Shown in pieces: positions 34,220-42,243 of a stretch of DNA of 64,000 nt (within the stretch, counting starts at the first letter, position 1; every line of letters starts with the position of its first letter). Origin of the DNA: Myxococcales bacterium 68-20 (GTDB lineage: Bacteria; Myxococcota_A; Polyangia; Polyangiales; Polyangiaceae); contig MKVQ01000018.1 of NCBI GenBank assembly GCA_001899635.1, positions 93,369 to 157,368 of the forward strand, written 5' to 3'. The position numbers were made by a program, and so were the translations under genes. The notes under the pieces were generated by a model. The model saw only the letters and a program-made list of their open reading frames with translations. It made no database searches and was not told the DNA's origin.

Positions 34220-37200
34220 TCACGACTCCAGCGGCATCTCGAGACGGAAGATGGTGTGCCCCGAAGCGTGTCGAACGTCGAGGCTTCCACCGTGACGGAG
34301 AACGATATCGCGTGCCGTCGATAGACCAAGCCCCGTGCCTTTTCCCGCAGGTTTGGTTGTGAAGAACGGCTCGAAGATGCGCTCCCTGAGCTCATCCGAA
34401 ACGCCCGGGCCGCTGTCGCTGAGCTCGATGATGACCCGCTGAGCTTCGAGGCTCGTTTTCAGCTCCACCCAGCCGCCCTTGCCCGCCGCGTGGGCTCCGT
34501 TCTCGAGCAGGTTCGTCAACACCTGCGCAAGGAGCGGCTCCGCGCAACGGATCGGTCCGCGGTAGTCGAGGCGCTCTCGGACTTCGATGCCGCTCAGCGC
34601 GTGACGGATGGTGCTCTTCACGCGCCGGAGCAGCGTCTCGACCTCCACGGGCTGCCGTTTGAGCTCCACGCCACGCTTGAAGCCGAGCAGCTCGCGCGAG
34701 AGGGAGGCGACCTGCCGGCTGCAATGCTCGATGACGTCGAGCAGCTGCGCAGCGGGCGTGTCGGGAGCGATCGCCTCGGGCGGAAGGAGCGTCCGGAGCG
34801 GGCCGACTGCGTTCACGATGCCGTTGGCCGGGTTGCGGATCTCGTGTGCGAGACCAGCGGACAGGGTGCCGAGCGCCGCGAGCTTCTCGGTCTCGAGCAG
34901 CTGGAGGGCGAGTGAACGGAGCGCGAGCTGCGAGCGCACGCGGGCCCGTAGCTCTGCGGGCTCGAACGGCTTGTGGATGTAGTCGACCGCGCCCGCGTCG
35001 AACCCGGCGAGCTTGTCGCCGATACCGCCGAACGTGGTGAGGACGAGGACCGGGGCCATGCGCGTGCCCTCGAGCGCGCGAAACCGCTTCGTGAGCTCGA
35101 TGCCGTCGATGCCGGGCATCGCGATGTCCGTCACGAGGAGATCGGGCGCGTGGATCGCTGCGAGCTCGAACGCTGCGAGCCCGTCGGGCGCAGTGAGCAC
35201 GCGGTACTCCGATGCGAGGACCTTCGCGGTCCGGTCGCGCAGGTTCGGGTCGTCCTCCGCGAGGAGGATGGTGGCGCGCGCGGTGCCCACCGGCTCGTAG
35301 ACCGACGGAAGCTCGGACGCGTCCGCGGCGATGCCGTAGTCGGTCGGTCGGAGCTTGGGGGTCACCGCAATGGCGGCCTCTTCGGCCTCGCCGCCGCTCT
35401 TGATGAGCGGAAGCTCGACGTGGAAGACGGAGCCACCACCTTCGGCATGTCGGAAGCCGACGCTTCCGCCGTGCGCCTCGGCGAGCTCCTTCACGAGCGA
35501 GAGGCCGAGGCCGCTGCCGCTGATGGCCGTTCCCTTGGAGGCCGCGCCTCGCTCGAATCGCTTGAAGAGCCGCTGCTCGAGCTCGGGTGCGATGCCTGGA
35601 CCGTCGTCGCGAACCTCGATGACCGCGCGGCCCTCTCTCGACGAGAGACGGAGGGCGATCGTTCCGCCCTTCGGCGTGAACTTGACCGCATTCGACACGA
35701 GATTGGCGAGGATTCGCTCGACCGCGTTCGGATCGACGCGCGCGACGAGCCTCTCCTCGATCTCGTGCTCGAGCGTGAGCCCCGCGACGCGAGCCGCGGG
35801 CTTCCACGCCTCCGCGACGGAAGCGATGAGGTCGCCGAGATTGCACGGAGCCGTCCAGAGGCGGAGGTCGGCCTCACGCCCTTCGGCGAGGATGAGGAGC
35901 TCGTCGACCATGCGGAGCACGCGCCGTGCGCCGTGCTCGATCGCGTCGAGTGTGCGGTCGTCCGTCGGGCTCGCGGCGTCGGTCGCGCCCGTCGCACCGG
36001 CAGCGGCTTCGGCGCGAGTGGCGCGTGCCTCGCTGATGCTGAGGAGCACGAGCGAGAGCGGCGAGCGGAGATCGTGATTGAGGTTGGCGAAGATGCGGTC
36101 GCGGGCCTCCTTCGCGCGTTCGAGGTCGTGGACCGTTCCGGCGAGATCGTCGCGGGCCTGGCTCAGCTCGGCGGTCCGCTCGGCGACGCGCACCTCGAGG
36201 CCTCGGCGGTACTCTTCGACGACGAGGTAGCTGATGGCGTTGTCGATCGCCATCATGACCGACGGCACGATGAACGCGAGCAGCTCCGCTCGCTCGCTCG
36301 GATCGGACGGTGCGTGGGCGAAGACGGTGAGCTTGCCGGTGCGGTGACCACCGCGGCCCTCGAGGACCTGCTCCATCGGCGAGGAGCCGCCGTCGCCACG
36401 CTCGATCGAGCGGCAGACCTTCACCCCGTCGACCTCGGCATCCAGCTCCACGCGCGCCCGCGCGAAGCCGGCCTCCTTCACGAGCGCGCCCGCGATGGCT
36501 TCGAGCGTGAGATCGAGATCGAGGTTGTTCTGGATGAGCTCGTTGACCGTGTGCGCGGTCCGTAGCTGCGCGGCCTGCGCCGCCAACTTCGCCCGCGCCG
36601 CGTCCAGCTCTTCGTATCGCACTTGGAGCGTCGCATGAGCGTCGTCGAGCTCACGCGCCGCGTCCGCCGGGGCCGTGATCCAGCGGACTGCACGTCGAAT
36701 TGGATTCACGCGATCGCTGCCTGGAGGAAGGGCGATGAGGTATCGCTCGCCGCGTTCGATCGGCATGGTTTCGACAGTGGCGCGGGGCTTACCGACGAGC
36801 CGTGGGATGTCGCGAAAGCCGCCCTTGTTGAGGAGGAAGAACGCCGGGCAGTGCTCGTAGCCCTCGTCGAGGGAAACATCGAGACTGAGGTGGTCGGGCC
36901 CGAGATCGCGGAAGGTCGTCCGCACGCAGGTGAACATCTGCATGCCCCCGCTGCGAGAGGTCGTCGCGTCCTTCGACAGCCATTGGTAGAACTGCTTTGG
37001 CGTGAAGAGCGCATTCGAGATGAGCCGGATGTGACGAAGGAAGGGCGAGTCGATCCACGCGCCGCCCATCTCGGTGATCTCTTCGCGCGTCCAGATGCGC
37101 TCGGCGTTTCTCATGAGGAGAACGAACGCCGACCAATCAATCCGCTCGTGCTTGTCCTGGAAGTGTTCCAGCGAGTACCCGACGCCCTCGATGAGGACGC

Positions 37201-37270
37201 CTTCGGGGAGCCTCTTCTTCTTGAGCTCCCGGAAGAACATCTCGAGGATGCGGCACGAGACTTCCTTCAT
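34220..37270 (-). CDS. Large hybrid histidine kinase with two kinase cores and an internal receiver
   Basis: The 1016-residue soluble protein has an N-terminal helical domain (residues about 5-95) similar to the N-terminal domain of AraC-type/OruR regulators. A second unknown domain (100-200), a coiled coil (205-240) and a GAF domain (245-345) follow. The first HisKA has His399 (NLNHDLRSPL), followed by HATPase, a receiver (Asp in LLVTDIAMPG) and a second HisKA-HATPase (GLAHEIRNP). Two complete kinase cores in one chain are rare. The AraC-like N-terminus often binds small ligands, so this may sense a product of the enzymes encoded just upstream; the gene begins only six bases after the KAS III-like gene. 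Confidence 0.82.
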   Translation of the reverse strand: MKEVSCRILEMFFRELKKKRLPEGVLIEGVGYSLEHFQDKHERIDWSAFVLLMRNAERIWTREEITEMGGAWIDSPFLRHIRLISNALFTPKQFYQWLSKDATTSRSGGMQMFTCVRTTFRDLGPDHLSLDVSLDEGYEHCPAFFLLNKGGFRDIPRLVGKPRATVETMPIERGERYLIALPPGSDRVNPIRRAVRWITAPADAARELDDAHATLQVRYEELDAARAKLAAQAAQLRTAHTVNELIQNNLDLDLTLEAIAGALVKEAGFARARVELDAEVDGVKVCRSIERGDGGSSPMEQVLEGRGGHRTGKLTVFAHAPSDPSERAELLAFIVPSVMMAIDNAISYLVVEEYRRGLEVRVAERTAELSQARDDLAGTVHDLERAKEARDRIFANLNHDLRSPLSLVLLSISEARATRAEAAAGATGATDAASPTDDRTLDAIEHGARRVLRMVDELLILAEGREADLRLWTAPCNLGDLIASVAEAWKPAARVAGLTLEHEIEERLVARVDPNAVERILANLVSNAVKFTPKGGTIALRLSSREGRAVIEVRDDGPGIAPELEQRLFKRFERGAASKGTAISGSGLGLSLVKELAEAHGGSVGFRHAEGGGSVFHVELPLIKSGGEAEEAAIAVTPKLRPTDYGIAADASELPSVYEPVGTARATILLAEDDPNLRDRTAKVLASEYRVLTAPDGLAAFELAAIHAPDLLVTDIAMPGIDGIELTKRFRALEGTRMAPVLVLTTFGGIGDKLAGFDAGAVDYIHKPFEPAELRARVRSQLALRSLALQLLETEKLAALGTLSAGLAHEIRNPANGIVNAVGPLRTLLPPEAIAPDTPAAQLLDVIEHCSRQVASLSRELLGFKRGVELKRQPVEVETLLRRVKSTIRHALSGIEVRERLDYRGPIRCAEPLLAQVLTNLLENGAHAAGKGGWVELKTSLEAQRVIIELSDSGPGVSDELRERIFEPFFTTKPAGKGTGLGLSTARDIVLRHGGSLDVRHASGHTIFRLEMPLES

Positions 37271-37275
37271 TCAGC

Positions 37276-38352
37276 TCATCGTCCCCAGCGCAGCGCCATG
37301 CCGGACCAGGTCATACCAGTACCGCCCTGGAAACAGGCAACGACATCGCCCGGCACGAGCAGGCCTTCCTTCTCACCAATGGCGAGCTGAAGCGGCAGGT
37401 TCACGGCGCTGAGCGTGCCGGTGTAGTGGAAGTGGTTGACGACCTTCGCGTTGGTCAGCCCTGCGCACGCCTTGCTTGCTGAAGGCAGCCACGGGAACGG
37501 CTGATGACAAGCGAAGAAGGCCACGTCGTCCGGTGTGAGCCCCGCATCGACGAGCGCCTCGCCGACGACCTCAGTCGCGCGCGCAGTCATGCGCGTGAAC
37601 ATGTTGAGGTTGGCGTCGCGGTCCTCCGAGTACGCGGTGCACTTGTCCTCGGTCCAGTGCTTGCCCGGTGCCCCGCAAACCAGAGCGCCCCAGAGGCTGC
37701 CGTCGGTGTGATGGGATGCCGCCAGGATTCCGCGACCTTCGCTCACGGGGCCGACGACGAGTGCGGACGCGCCGTCACCGGCAGAGACGTCGACCGGCTC
37801 GCCAGAGGGAGGCAGACGCGTGAGTGCGGATGCCTGCGTGAGAAGCGCGTAGCGGGCCTGTCCGCTGGCGATCATTCCTTGTGCGAGCGTCAGCTGCATC
37901 ATGAACGAGTTGCACACGGCATCGACGGCCATCGTAGTGCAACGTGGCTTCAATCCGAGATTGGAGTGAACCACACATGCGGACGGGACGTTGATGAAGT
38001 CGGGGATCATGGAGAAGCTGAGCACCAGATCGATCTCTTCCTTGGGGATGCCCGATCGATCGATCGCCTCGCGTGCTGCGGCGGTCTCCATGTCCCAAGA
38101 CTTCATGTCTCGTGGGATGACGCGACGCTCGCGCGCCCCGTGGAAGGCGTCCTCGCCGACCGCCAGAATGTGCTCGAGGGTCGTCTTCGCGACGGCCGAG
38201 GTCTCGTTCTCGAACTCCTTGCGGATACGCTCGATGCGCCGCGTTGCCTTCTCCGTCCACGCTTTCGCAACGTGCTCCGACCACCAGCTGTTCGTGCGAA
38301 CCTCCGACGGTAGGTAGGTGCCCACACCGAGGATTCCGATCGATTTCGACAT
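37276..38352 (-). CDS. 3-oxoacyl-ACP synthase III-like enzyme (thiolase fold)
   Basis: The 358-residue protein has the KAS III fold with nucleophile Cys147 (DAVCNSF) and catalytic His283 (CHQPFPW). The third position of the Cys-His-Asn triad, normally Asn in GNTSAA, is Thr313 (TGTLSA). An extra ~45-residue helical insertion at 25-75 is absent from FabH. Enzymes of this branch (for example PqsD, CerJ or DpsC types) often condense or transfer acyl groups in secondary metabolism rather than prime fatty-acid synthesis. It stands directly before a sensor kinase and 99 bases after a ThDP synthase gene, so synthesis of a specialised molecule is more likely than housekeeping lipid synthesis. Confidence 0.8.
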   Translation of the reverse strand: MSKSIGILGVGTYLPSEVRTNSWWSEHVAKAWTEKATRRIERIRKEFENETSAVAKTTLEHILAVGEDAFHGARERRVIPRDMKSWDMETAAAREAIDRSGIPKEEIDLVLSFSMIPDFINVPSACVVHSNLGLKPRCTTMAVDAVCNSFMMQLTLAQGMIASGQARYALLTQASALTRLPPSGEPVDVSAGDGASALVVGPVSEGRGILAASHHTDGSLWGALVCGAPGKHWTEDKCTAYSEDRDANLNMFTRMTARATEVVGEALVDAGLTPDDVAFFACHQPFPWLPSASKACAGLTNAKVVNHFHYTGTLSAVNLPLQLAIGEKEGLLVPGDVVACFQGGTGMTWSGMALRWGR

Positions 38353-38422
38353 GAAGAAACCTTCCCCACGCGTCGAGGCGTGGTCCTTTCGAGAGCCCGA
38401 GGCAGGGCTCGAGTTAGCGCTC

Positions 38423-38448
38423 GGCCGTGTGCGCGGTCACACGGCCGG
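38423..38448 (-). terminator. Terminator-like hairpin after the ThDP-enzyme gene
   Basis: CGGCCGTGTG and CACACGGCCG form a perfect 10-base stem with a six-base loop, starting four bases beyond the stop of the leftward ThDP-enzyme gene. It may separate or attenuate transcription into the KAS III-like gene. Confidence 0.55.
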
Positions 38449-38451
38449 TGC

Positions 38452-40233
38452 TCACTTCTTGGCCTTGTTGGCCATCTCCTTGAGGAACTCGAGGCGGCCG
38501 TTCTTCAGGCGCACTTCGCGATCGATCCGGATGTCCAGGACGAGCGGGCCCCTCGCCGAGAGCGCGAGGAGATCGAGCGCGAGGATGTCGCCCGGCTGTT
38601 CGATGACGACTGCGGTGGCGCCGACGCCCTCGGCGAGCTGCGCGACGTTCATCGGGCAGGCGAACGACGGGGTGCGTCCGTAGACGGCGTTGTTGCCGAC
38701 CTCGACCAGCCCGTAGCGCTGATCGTTCAGCACGGCGAAGATCATCGGGATCCCCTCCTGTGCCGCGGTTCCGACGTCGCCGAGGCCCATCGAGAAGCAA
38801 CCGTCACCGCAGACCGCCACGACCGGTGCGTCCGGACGACCGACCTTCACGCCGAGCGCTGCGCCCACACCCGAGGCCATCGAGCCGAGGCCGAACATGA
38901 TCATGAACCCGCGCGGCGACCTGATCTCGAGGTGATGCAGCGCGAAGAACATGTGCGAGCCGATGTCCGACGTGAACAGGGCGTTCGACGGCAGGGCTCG
39001 CTGCAGCTCCCAGAGGGCGCGCTGCGGAGAGATGCGCCCCTCCGGTCCGACGGGAAGGTCTGCGCCGGTCTCCTGGCGCCGGACGCCGAACACGCGAGCC
39101 TCTCGCGGCGGCGTCGGTGCGAGCCGACGGATGATCTGGGGAAGCGCTCCTTCGACCGTGTCGACCACGCCGAGCGTGACCGGGTAGTTGCGTCCGATGC
39201 GCTGCGCCTCGACGTCGAGCTGGATGAAGTGCTCCGTCGCCGCCAGCCTCGTGCTCCAGCTGTCCGTTGCCGTCTCGCCGAGGCTGGTCCCGATCGCCAT
39301 GAGGACGTCGACGCCCTCTCCGAGGTAGTCGGAGGCGGACGGGTGGCCGCCCCAACCGAACACGCCGAGGCTCAACGGGTGGTTCTCGGGGAACACGCCC
39401 TTGCCCTTCGGCGTCGTCATCACCGGGATCTGAAGTCGTTCGGCGAGCTCGCGCACGAGCTCGGGGCCCCTGCCCCAGCGCGCGCCCGAACCGACGAGGA
39501 GGAGACCATGCTTCGCGTTCGAGAGGGCGCTCGCGGTAGCGTCGAGCGTGTGCGCGGGGGACTGGAACTCGAGCCGAGCGGTCACCTCGACTGCCGGGGC
39601 CCGCGACTGCGCCGTTCCGACGTCCATCGGGAGCGTGATGACGGTCGGGCCGCGCCGACCGCTCGTAGCCGTTGCAATCGCTCGTCGAAGAAGCGCAGGA
39701 GCCGAATTCGGGTCGCGCGCTTCTGCCGCGAACTTCGTGATGCTCCTCACCATGTGGACGATGTCGAGGCCTTCGCTCGTCCCCTCCTGCACGGCGCCCT
39801 GTCCGAATCGCTCGCGCGGCACCTCTCCGGCGATGACCAGAACGGGAAGCCCGTCGGCGTGAGCGGAGGCGAGCCCCGTCATCGTGTTGAGGATTCCAGG
39901 GCCGGACGTCACCACTACGACACCGAGCTTGCCGGTGGCCTGCGCGTAGCCTGCGGCAGCGAAGATCGCGCCGGCCTCGTGGCGGGTCGTAATCGTGCGG
40001 ATCTCCGGGCGATCGAGGAGCGCGTCGTGGATCGGGGCGATCGGCCCGCCGGGCAGGCCGAAGATGACCTCCACGCCGGCGTCCACGAGGACGTCCACGA
40101 GGATGTCGGCTGTTCTGGCGCTGGGCTTCGCCGTCCGCCTGACGATCATCGAGACGTGCGAAGAATCGTCTGCGCGCGAGGACTGGTCCGGTGCGGGGGG
40201 GGACGCGTCCGCTTTCTGTACTGCAAAGCCCAT
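38452..40233 (-). CDS. Thiamine-diphosphate-dependent enzyme (acetolactate synthase-like)
   Basis: The 593-residue protein has the three-domain plan of the POX/AHAS family. An N-terminal Pyr domain carries the catalytic Glu (RHEAGAIFAA), a central nucleotide-binding-like domain follows, and the PP domain has the ThDP motif GDGCFSMGLGD...LNDQRYG. Such enzymes decarboxylate a 2-keto acid and join the two-carbon unit to an acceptor, or make acyloins. It lacks the ilvN partner and the flanking ilv genes of true acetolactate synthase, so biosynthesis of a special acyloin or keto compound is more likely. A 43-residue polar N-terminal extension is present. It lies 20 bases after the HTH-receiver gene and probably shares its transcript. 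Confidence 0.82.
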   Translation of the reverse strand: MGFAVQKADASPPAPDQSSRADDSSHVSMIVRRTAKPSARTADILVDVLVDAGVEVIFGLPGGPIAPIHDALLDRPEIRTITTRHEAGAIFAAAGYAQATGKLGVVVVTSGPGILNTMTGLASAHADGLPVLVIAGEVPRERFGQGAVQEGTSEGLDIVHMVRSITKFAAEARDPNSAPALLRRAIATATSGRRGPTVITLPMDVGTAQSRAPAVEVTARLEFQSPAHTLDATASALSNAKHGLLLVGSGARWGRGPELVRELAERLQIPVMTTPKGKGVFPENHPLSLGVFGWGGHPSASDYLGEGVDVLMAIGTSLGETATDSWSTRLAATEHFIQLDVEAQRIGRNYPVTLGVVDTVEGALPQIIRRLAPTPPREARVFGVRRQETGADLPVGPEGRISPQRALWELQRALPSNALFTSDIGSHMFFALHHLEIRSPRGFMIMFGLGSMASGVGAALGVKVGRPDAPVVAVCGDGCFSMGLGDVGTAAQEGIPMIFAVLNDQRYGLVEVGNNAVYGRTPSFACPMNVAQLAEGVGATAVVIEQPGDILALDLLALSARGPLVLDIRIDREVRLKNGRLEFLKEMANKAKK

Positions 40234-40253
40234 GGAGAACCCTCTGCCTGTTG

Positions 40254-40856
40254 TTACTGGGCGCGAGCCTCTAACTCGCCCCCACGTGCTGGGAACATCA
40301 ACGAGAGAACGACGCGAACGTCGATCGGCTTCGGAAGACATTTGACGGCGCCCGCCTCGAGCGCCTTCTGCTCGAGCGCAGACGTGAACGCGCCGCTGAC
40401 GACGTAGACGGCGACGTCCTTGGTCGCCGGGTTCTTCTTCAGGCGACGGCACACCTCGAGCCCGTCGATGCCGGGCATGTACACGTCGAGAAGGACCGCG
40501 TGCGGATGGAAGGAACCGACGAGCACGAGCGCGTCGATGCCGTTCGAGGTCGTGGTGACCTCGACCTTGTCGGCGAAGCGCTTCAGCGAGCGCGAGAGCG
40601 CCTTCAGCTGATCCACCTCGTCGTCGACGATCAGGAGGCGCTTCTTCGCGGCGTCCTGGAGGTCGGCCGGGATCGGCATGTCGTGGCGAACGAGGAACGT
40701 GACGAGGTCGGCCGCGCGGATGCGACGGTGGCCGCCCGGTGTGCGGAATGCGATGAGCAGTCCATCGTCCACCCACTTCTTGACGGAGCTGGGGTTCACC
40801 TGAAGGAGCTCCCCGACCTCGCTGGAAGTCAAAAGTTGGTCGCTGACGATTTTCAC
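40254..40856 (-). CDS. HTH-receiver response regulator with BldC/excisionase-type DNA-binding domain
   Basis: An unusual arrangement: a MerR/BldC-like winged helix (residues 5-60; SSEVGELLQVNPSSVKKWVDDG and TPGGHRRIRAADL) precedes a receiver domain with Asp in AVLLDVYMPG and Lys in CLPKPID. Most response regulators have the receiver first. The start is set at the second GTG (40856), because AAGGAG (40865-40870) stands eight bases before it and overlaps the first GTG. It is the first gene of a leftward cluster with the ThDP enzyme, KAS III-like enzyme and kinase. An AT-rich palindrome sits about 55 bases upstream and may be its own operator. Confidence 0.8.
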   Translation of the reverse strand: MKIVSDQLLTSSEVGELLQVNPSSVKKWVDDGLLIAFRTPGGHRRIRAADLVTFLVRHDMPIPADLQDAAKKRLLIVDDEVDQLKALSRSLKRFADKVEVTTTSNGIDALVLVGSFHPHAVLLDVYMPGIDGLEVCRRLKKNPATKDVAVYVVSGAFTSALEQKALEAGAVKCLPKPIDVRVVLSLMFPARGGELEARAQ

Positions 40857-41168
40857 GAGTTTCACTCCTTAGTCGTGCGTGTCGGTCTGGTCAAAATTGA
40901 AGCGGCAAATTCGTTTTAAACGAGATAACGGCTTCAGTCGGGGTTTTGACGCGCTGGATGCGCGACTCCCCGGCTCCAAGTGTACGACCACCTTAGGAAA
41001 AGCGCGGAGAAAGTCGCTCCGGAAGCGCGATCTCGGTGGCCCCCTCCGAGACCGGGCGCCGAAGCGACGAAGTCGGTGATTGCCGCCAGGTTTTTCCCGT
41101 TCCTGGGGCCGGGAGGGGCTCGGCTCGTCCGTTAGCACCTGGAAAGATTGGCGGGGATCCCGGCCTCG
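40857..41168. other. Leader and promoter region of the HTH-receiver gene
   Basis: No gene is evident in 312 bases. The stretch 40890-40930 is clearly lower in GC than the surroundings and holds the palindrome noted separately. The rest (40940-41168) is normal GC with no features I recognise. Confidence 0.5.
40911..40923. promoter_or_regulatory. AT-rich palindrome, candidate operator
   Basis: TCGTTTTAAACGA is a perfect palindrome of two six-base arms around one base, within the lowest-GC patch of the region and about 55 bases before the GTG of the HTH-receiver gene. Its position suggests a binding site for a regulator, possibly the HTH-receiver protein itself. Confidence 0.4.
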
Positions 41169-41642
41169 TCAGCCTCGGACCTCTCGCTCCGTGATCGCGC
41201 GAAGGAGCTCGCCGACGCGGTCGGCCTGCTCGCCCTGCGCAATGTCCGAGAGGCTGATGACGCCGACGGGCCTGCGTTCCTCGTCGACGCAGATGATCCG
41301 GCTCTTGTGGTAGCGGCGCATGAGGTCTTCGGCGAGCTCGAGATCGTCGTCCGGTCCGCACGTGATCGGCCCCGGGGTCATGACCCACCGGAGCGGGGTG
41401 TTCGCATTGAGGCGGGCCGTGCTCGCCAGGCTGCACTCGGCGAGGACCCGGATGGCGAGGTCACGGTCGGTGACCGTTCCGACGACGCGCCCTCCGTCAT
41501 CGCAGACGGGGACGAACCCCAGCTTTCGCGTTCGCATCAGCGCAGCGGTCTGGGAGGCAGCGTCGTCCAGGTGGCAGGAGACCACGGGGGTCCTCATCAG
41601 CTCTCGGCAAAGCATGGCCGGCACCTTCGAGGGATCGAACAA
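41169..41642 (-). CDS. Two-CBS-domain protein
   Basis: The 157-residue protein consists of a pair of CBS domains (about 10-65 and 78-140), with the characteristic MRTRKLGFVPVCDDGGRVVGTVTDRDLA and the second-domain MRRYHKSRIICVDEERRPVGVISLSD. CBS pairs bind adenosine nucleotides or related ligands and often regulate other proteins. It stands alone, divergent from the single-domain response regulator; it may start instead at the ATG near 41615. No effector domain is attached. Confidence 0.85.
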   Translation of the reverse strand: MFDPSKVPAMLCRELMRTPVVSCHLDDAASQTAALMRTRKLGFVPVCDDGGRVVGTVTDRDLAIRVLAECSLASTARLNANTPLRWVMTPGPITCGPDDDLELAEDLMRRYHKSRIICVDEERRPVGVISLSDIAQGEQADRVGELLRAITEREVRG

Positions 41643-41713
41643 ACGGGCGTGTGGTGGTGGGTAGGAGCATCGCCCGTGCCGATCGCGAGGCGGCGTGGTA
41701 TTAGTGAGGATCA

Positions 41714-42136
41714 GTGATTCTGCTCGTCGAAGACAACGAGGATGACGCGGCGCTTGCGCTGCGCGCGTTCCGGAAGCACGAGCCGACGCGCGAGATCCAC
41801 GTGGCCGAGGACGGCGTCGCCGCGCTCGAGTTCCTCCATGGGACGACGGGGACCGCGCCGGCGTCCCCGCTGCCCCGGGTCGTGCTCCTCGATCTGAAGC
41901 TGCCGAGGCTCGACGGCTTCCAGGTCCTCGAGCGGATCCGTCAGGAGCCGCGGACCTCGCACCTGCCCGTGGTCATGCTGACCTCGTCGGCGGAGCACAT
42001 CGACATCGAGCGGTGCTACGCGCTCGGGGCGAACAGCTACGTGCGCAAGCCAATCAGCTTCACGGAGTTCCTCGAGGCCGCGAAGCAGCTCGACGACTAC
42101 TGGCACTCGCTCAATCTGGGCGTTCCGCGGAGCTGA
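41714..42136 (+). CDS. Single-domain response regulator (Rcp1-like)
   Basis: A 140-residue lone receiver of the Rcp1 subfamily, which usually follows phytochrome or hybrid kinases. Acidic pocket VEDNEDD, phospho-acceptor Asp in VLLDLKLPRLDG, Thr/Ser in MLTSS and Lys in YVRKPI are all present. It starts at GTG (41714), with GAGG just upstream. It has no output domain and would relay phosphate between kinases, several of which are encoded nearby. Two tandem hairpins follow the stop. Confidence 0.85.
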   Translation: MILLVEDNEDDAALALRAFRKHEPTREIHVAEDGVAALEFLHGTTGTAPASPLPRVVLLDLKLPRLDGFQVLERIRQEPRTSHLPVVMLTSSAEHIDIERCYALGANSYVRKPISFTEFLEAAKQLDDYWHSLNLGVPRS

Positions 42137-42139
42137 GCT

Positions 42140-42200
42140 CCTGTCTCGATCCCCATGAGTACATGGGGGCCCCTGTCTCGATCCCCATGAGTATATGGGG
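42140..42200 (+). repeat. Tandem 32-base repeat with two CCCCATG hairpins
   Basis: The unit CCTGTCTCGATCCCCATG followed by AGTACATGGGG occurs twice with period 32; the copies differ by one base (C or T in the right arm). Each holds CCCCATG-AGTA-CATGGGG, a seven-base stem with four-base loop. It sits between convergent genes (stop at 42136 and stop at 42244), where it could act as a transcription terminator, though no T-tract is present. Confidence 0.7.
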
Positions 42201-42243
42201 ACCCTCGACCTCGTGGCGACCGGCCGGTCGCGAAGTCGCGCGG

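Noticed and set aside
38452-40233. True acetolactate synthase (ilvB)
   Set aside because: No regulatory subunit or other ilv gene is near, and the protein has an N-terminal extension not seen in IlvB.
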